Shown one piece after another: positions 60,504 through 64,000 of a DNA stretch of 64,000 nt (within the stretch, counting starts at the first letter, position 1; the number at the start of each line of letters is the position of its first letter). The notes beneath the pieces are model-generated. The model searched no databases. It saw only the letters and a program-made list of their open reading frames with translations, and had not been told where the DNA came from. The DNA is from Chryseobacterium sp. c4a (lineage in GTDB: Bacteria > Bacteroidota > Bacteroidia > Flavobacteriales > Weeksellaceae). Made by a program: the position numbers and the translations under genes. The stretch is taken from positions 62,001 through 126,000 of the forward strand of contig NZ_WXVU01000009.1 in NCBI RefSeq assembly GCF_009900745.1, written 5' to 3'.

Positions 60504-61064
60504 TTATTTTAGATCCTTCAGAATTCTATTTAAACTTCTAACCGTGATTCCTAAATATGCTGCCATATCTTCTTTGGAAATCTGAATATTCTGCTTCGAT
60601 TGCATTTTAAGCAACTGTGTAAGAGTATGTTCTATGGTATAAAGCTGCTGATATGAAGCTCTGCTTGTAGTATTGATAATGCGATCTGCAAAGGAACTAA
60701 GTAATAAATTATTAAGGATTAGATCCTGTTGAATCAATTCATTAAAATAAGGCAGACTTATGGTATACACAACCACTTCTGTTAATGCTTCAATACCGCA
60801 CAAACAGGGAATATTTTTAATCAATTCTACTTCTCCAAGAATTTCACCACTTCCCAGGAATTCAACAATATATTCTTTTCCGTTTTCTTCTTCGAAATAG
60901 CATTTTGTAATTCCATCTTTAATCAGCATAACCTTCAAAACAGATTGATCCTGAATCAATAGCTGTTGCCCTTTGGAGAATGATTCCAATATAATATTTT
61001 CTCCATTCTTCTTATGATAAAGTTCTTCGAGATGGCTTAAAAATGATTGATTCGTTCTTAACAT
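60504..61064 (-). CDS. Crp/Fnr-family regulator
   Basis: The ATG at 61064 is preferred over a TTG at 61079 that falls inside a palindrome. The 186-residue protein has an N-terminal cyclic-nucleotide-binding-like barrel (VLKVMLIKDGITKCYFEEENGKEYIVEFLGSGEILGEVELIKN) and a short C-terminal helix-turn-helix, ISKEDMAAYLGITVRSLNRILKDLK. The fold lacks the Cys cluster of true FNR, so it probably senses a small ligand. It is divergent from the HAD phosphatase gene. Confidence 0.85.
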   Translation of the reverse strand: MLRTNQSFLSHLEELYHKKNGENIILESFSKGQQLLIQDQSVLKVMLIKDGITKCYFEEENGKEYIVEFLGSGEILGEVELIKNIPCLCGIEALTEVVVYTISLPYFNELIQQDLILNNLLLSSFADRIINTTSRASYQQLYTIEHTLTQLLKMQSKQNIQISKEDMAAYLGITVRSLNRILKDLK

Positions 61065-61073
61065 ACTTCTCCG

Positions 61074-61085
61074 GGACAATTGTCC
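61074..61085. promoter_or_regulatory. 12-bp perfect palindrome, possible operator
   Basis: GGACAATTGTCC lies 10 bases upstream of the Crp/Fnr ATG, in the divergent gap before the HAD gene. It does not match the TGTGA or TTGAT consensus of Crp/Fnr proteins, so binding by the neighbour is only possible. Confidence 0.45.
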
Positions 61086-61140
61086 TTGTCTGATCTATTT
61101 TTTATTATGAATTTTACAGGCAGAAATTTACAAAACAAAA

Positions 61141-61830
61141 ATGAATAATCATATTACGACGATAGCTTTTGATGCTGATGATACTCTTTGGATCAATGAG
61201 CCCTACTTTCAGGAAGCAGAAAAGGAATTTTGTGTTTTGCTTGAGGATTATCTTCCTCAGCATTCTGTATCACAAGAACTTTTTAAAACTGAAATGAATA
61301 ATCTCCATTTATATGGATATGGAGTAAAAGGATTTATGCTTTGTATGATTGAAACAATCGGAAAGGTTTCTAATAATACCGCCTCTCTCCAACTTGTAAA
61401 TAAGGCGATTGAACTAGGCCAGGAACTTCTTCAGAAACCGATTGAGCTTTTAGAGGGAGTTACAGAAACCCTTGAAAGTTTAAAAGGGAAATACAGACTT
61501 GTTGTAGCCACAAAAGGAGATCTGCTTGATCAGGAGCGTAAACTGAAAAACTCCGGATTACAGGAATATTTCCATCATATTGAGATCATGAGTGATAAAA
61601 AGGAATACGATTATAAAAAATTGCTTAAACACCTTGACTGTCAGCCTGAAAATTTTCTCATGCTTGGAAATTCTATCAAGTCAGATATTTTACCGGTATT
61701 GGAAATTGGAGGATCTGCAGCTCATATTCCTTATCATGTTACATGGAGCCATGAGCAGCAAGAGATCAATCTGGAACACGAAAATTTTATGGAATTGAAA
61801 AGTATTAATGAGATCTTGAAATTTCTTTAA
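61141..61830 (+). CDS. HAD-family phosphatase, YjjG/phosphoglycolate-like
   Basis: The 229-residue protein has the HAD nucleophile motif FDADDTLW (Asp and its partner two residues on), then a cap domain and the helix-sheet pattern ETLESLKGKYRLVVATKGDLLDQERKL with the motif II threonine (VATKGD), and the motif III/IV lysine and Asp in LMLGNSIKSDILPVLEIGG. It removes phosphate from a small metabolite or nucleotide. The target is not readable from sequence. It is divergent from the Crp/Fnr gene. Confidence 0.88.
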   Translation: MNNHITTIAFDADDTLWINEPYFQEAEKEFCVLLEDYLPQHSVSQELFKTEMNNLHLYGYGVKGFMLCMIETIGKVSNNTASLQLVNKAIELGQELLQKPIELLEGVTETLESLKGKYRLVVATKGDLLDQERKLKNSGLQEYFHHIEIMSDKKEYDYKKLLKHLDCQPENFLMLGNSIKSDILPVLEIGGSAAHIPYHVTWSHEQQEINLEHENFMELKSINEILKFL

Positions 61831-61935
61831 TGATCAGGATCTTCAGAATATTAAGTTAAGCTTTTACCCATAATGAGATTTCCTTATTCTGGTACAGTAA
61901 CTAATCTTCCATTAGCTTATCATTTCTTAAAAGTA

Positions 61936-61966
61936 AAAAGGCTGTCTTGAAGTAAGACAGCCTTTT
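61936..61966. terminator. Hairpin terminator between HAD and S9 peptidase genes
   Basis: A perfect 13-bp stem (AAAAGGCTGTCTT, loop GAAGT, complement) ends just before the S9 stop on the minus strand. Confidence 0.88.
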
Positions 61967-61970
61967 CATA

Positions 61971-64000
61971 TTATTTTTTCAGACATTTATCAAGGAACTG
62001 ATCTTGTTCCCATAAAACGTGGAATATATTCTCTTTTGCCTGATATCCGTGTGATTCTTTTGGAAGAAGAACCATTCTTACCGGTGCTCCAAGGTTTTTC
62101 AATGCCTGGAAATATCTTTCCGTCTGCAATGTAAAAGTTCCCGGATTGTTATCAGCATCACCATGAATAAGCAGTAATGGAGTTTTCATTTTATCGGCAT
62201 TCATAAACGGAGACATGGTGTTATAAATTTCCGGAACATCCCAGTAATTTCTTTGCTCACTCTGGAATCCAAACGGAGTCAGTGTTCTGTTATAAGCACC
62301 ACTTCTTGCAATACCACAAGCAAAAAGATTAGAATGCGTCAATAAGTTAGCTGTCATAAATGCTCCATAAGAGTGACCTCCAACGGCAACTTTCTTTTTA
62401 TCAATATATCCCAACTGATCTACAGCATTAATTGCAGCATCAGCATCGGCTACCAATTGAGTAATAAAGGTATCATTAGGTTCTGTTTTTCCTTCACCAA
62501 TGATCGGGAACGCAGCGTTATCTAAAACAGCATATCCTTTAGTCACCCAGTACACAAAAGAACCGTAATACGGGAAGGTAAAGTCGTTGTCATTCTGAGT
62601 GCTTTGTCCTGCAGTGTTCTTATCTTTAAATTCTCTCGGATAAGCCCAGATCAATAAAGGTAATTTTTCTTTCTTTGCATTTCTGTCATAGTTTGCAGGC
62701 AGATAAAGAGTTCCTGTTAATGTAACTCCATCATTTCTCTTATACGTAATTACTTCTTTATAAACGTCTTTAATGCTTTCAAACGGATTTACGAAATGAG
62801 TTACCGCTTCTGCTTTACTAGACTTAATATTCTTTTTGAAATAGTTTGGATATTGGCTTGAAGATTCCTGCGTTGTTAAAATCTCACCCTTTGAAGGATT
62901 TAAGATATCTACAATGTTCTCTTTAGCCCCTTTAAGACTAGAGGTATACAATCTTTTTTTCTTCAGTGATTTAATATCCATTTCATCAATAAACGGATGT
63001 TGACCCTCTTTTGTAAAACCTTCTCCCATCAGGTAAGCTTTTCCGCCTTTGATATCGATCACAGATTTACCATATTGGTTCTTCACTTTATTGAATTTCC
63101 CCGGATCACTATACACATCCTGAGAATTTCTATCATCAATCACTTTTGATTCCCCATTATTAAGATCAACCAGGAAAGTTTTGGTATTTCTCGTATCGTA
63201 CCACTCTTCTGAAACTAAAGCATAATGATCATTCGTCCATTCTACATCCTCAAATCTCTGTTTGATCTTAAAGAATGATTTCGGAGCCGCAGTAAACGGA
63301 GCTTCCCAAGTAAAGATTTCATCTCTGTATTCCGAAGATTTATATTGATCTCCGCCATCAAGAGCTTCTGTAAAGACTAATGTTGCAGGAACATCGCTTC
63401 TCCAGGACATTGCTCTCTTTCCAGTTCTTACAGAGGAGAATCCTTTAGGCATAATTTCATTCAACGGAATTTCATTCACAACTTTCACAGTATTTCCTTT
63501 AGTATCATATACTGTAGTCGTCATTGGAAACCTGCTTAAAGGAACAATATATGAAAACGGTTTTTTAATCACCGAAGCCATCAGATAATTTCCGTCAGGA
63601 GAAAAGCTCAAGCCTGTATACATATCCTGATTCATTACCTTTTTAAGAGTACCATTCAGATCTACATTAAATACTTCCGAAGTTACTAATGTTTCAAAGT
63701 TCTTCTCATCCTGTGGATTCTTTAAAAGATCCTGATAAGTTCTGTTTTGAGAAACTTTCCCGTCCGCTGTAGACACAATTGGCCCTGTTGGAAGGTCTTT
63801 CCCTGAGTCAATCAAAGCAGGTCTGTTTTGAGGAAGTGTTCTGATTAAAAGGCTTTGGGAGTCATTATACCAAAGATACGGAGTTCCTAAATTCGCATTC
63901 AGAATGTCACCTGTAAGTTTTTTGGCGGTAGCTGTTTCCATATCTACCATCCATAATTCTACTCCTTTGTTGGTTGTATTGGTAAAAGTGAGTTTTTTTT
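61971..64000 (-). CDS. S9-family (prolyl oligopeptidase-like) peptidase, C-terminal part, cut by window edge
   Basis: The frame is open to the last base of the window (it reads LTFTNTTNKGVELWMVDMETA through the edge), so the gene starts outside. About 676 residues are visible: a beta-propeller-like region (PYLWYNDSQSLLIRTLP to VDLNNGESKVID), then the alpha/beta hydrolase domain with the nucleophile GGHSYGAFMTANLL, the Asp in LLIHGDADNNPG and the His in LPKESHGYQAKE. The enzyme probably cleaves peptides at the cell envelope or inside the cell; related Bacteroidetes proteins are annotated as dipeptidyl or acyl aminopeptidases. The triad is intact. Confidence 0.92.
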   Translation of the reverse strand, partial: KKLTFTNTTNKGVELWMVDMETATAKKLTGDILNANLGTPYLWYNDSQSLLIRTLPQNRPALIDSGKDLPTGPIVSTADGKVSQNRTYQDLLKNPQDEKNFETLVTSEVFNVDLNGTLKKVMNQDMYTGLSFSPDGNYLMASVIKKPFSYIVPLSRFPMTTTVYDTKGNTVKVVNEIPLNEIMPKGFSSVRTGKRAMSWRSDVPATLVFTEALDGGDQYKSSEYRDEIFTWEAPFTAAPKSFFKIKQRFEDVEWTNDHYALVSEEWYDTRNTKTFLVDLNNGESKVIDDRNSQDVYSDPGKFNKVKNQYGKSVIDIKGGKAYLMGEGFTKEGQHPFIDEMDIKSLKKKRLYTSSLKGAKENIVDILNPSKGEILTTQESSSQYPNYFKKNIKSSKAEAVTHFVNPFESIKDVYKEVITYKRNDGVTLTGTLYLPANYDRNAKKEKLPLLIWAYPREFKDKNTAGQSTQNDNDFTFPYYGSFVYWVTKGYAVLDNAAFPIIGEGKTEPNDTFITQLVADADAAINAVDQLGYIDKKKVAVGGHSYGAFMTANLLTHSNLFACGIARSGAYNRTLTPFGFQSEQRNYWDVPEIYNTMSPFMNADKMKTPLLLIHGDADNNPGTFTLQTERYFQALKNLGAPVRMVLLPKESHGYQAKENIFHVLWEQDQFLDKCLKK

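Noticed and set aside
1..64000. Search for CRISPR arrays, tRNA genes, insertion sequences and toxin-antitoxin pairs
   Set aside because: No regularly spaced repeats, tRNA-like folds, transposase frames or paired small genes of that kind were found.

Overview
The window reads as chromosome from a Bacteroidetes bacterium of the Flavobacteriia, most like Chryseobacterium or a close Weeksellaceae relative. The base composition is low in GC. Many genes are preceded by the Bacteroidetes -7 box TAnnTTTG, several with very short leaders. Two secreted proteins end in type IX secretion (T9SS) sorting domains, and there are several short lipoproteins and Bacteroidetes-only hypothetical families. The genus is inferred from gene content and protein style, not from a marker gene. 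I see no rRNA, tRNA, CRISPR array, prophage, plasmid origin or intact insertion sequence.

0-7 kb: the end of a universal stress protein gene, then a minus-strand pair of a GMC/pyranose-oxidase-like flavoenzyme and a PAS-cupin fusion. Next is a minus-strand run of photolyase, ferrochelatase (hemH) and a MarR regulator. The photolyase appears to lack about 27 residues of its flavin-binding core. 7-25 kb: an accessory, regulator-rich stretch. Four AraC-family regulators each sit beside a likely target (a hydrolase/quinone reductase pair, two MFS transporters, an SDR). A MarR gene overlaps an exported-protein gene and has a 28-bp palindromic operator. Two of the AraC-linked promoters carry 10-bp direct repeats exactly 21 bp apart, as expected for AraC dimers. 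Lipoproteins, a serine hydrolase, an acetyltransferase and a T9SS protein fill the rest.

25-35 kb: a large SWIM-SNF2 helicase, a GEVED-repeat T9SS protein, about 0.8 kb of noncoding DNA, a thiolase behind two near-identical TetR-type operators, an endonuclease V-like protein, an M28 peptidase lipoprotein and an aminotransferase. 35-47 kb: housekeeping genes on the minus strand. They include a membrane pyrophosphatase fused to an OmpA domain, soluble pyrophosphatase, a PhyH oxygenase, radC, an L,D-transpeptidase-like lipoprotein, a LolD-type ATPase, and the E2 and E1-alpha subunits of pyruvate dehydrogenase. 47-64 kb: a decayed NIPSNAP pseudogene, a PAP2-like protein with a BlaI-type regulator, an RRM protein, and a copper cluster. 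In that cluster a thioesterase gene overlaps the gene for a CxxC-AraC regulator, followed by a CopA-like ATPase with four extra metal-binding modules. After it come a polysaccharide deacetylase, YggS, a sigma-54 activator without a DNA-binding domain, a MATE exporter, GNAT, Crp/Fnr and HAD genes, and a truncated S9 peptidase at the edge.

The strongest unusual items are the photolyase core deletion, the OmpA-tailed pyrophosphatase, the GMC plus PAS-cupin pair, the CxxC-AraC/CopA copper module, and a set of clearly readable operators. I found no single large undescribed defence or mobile system here.
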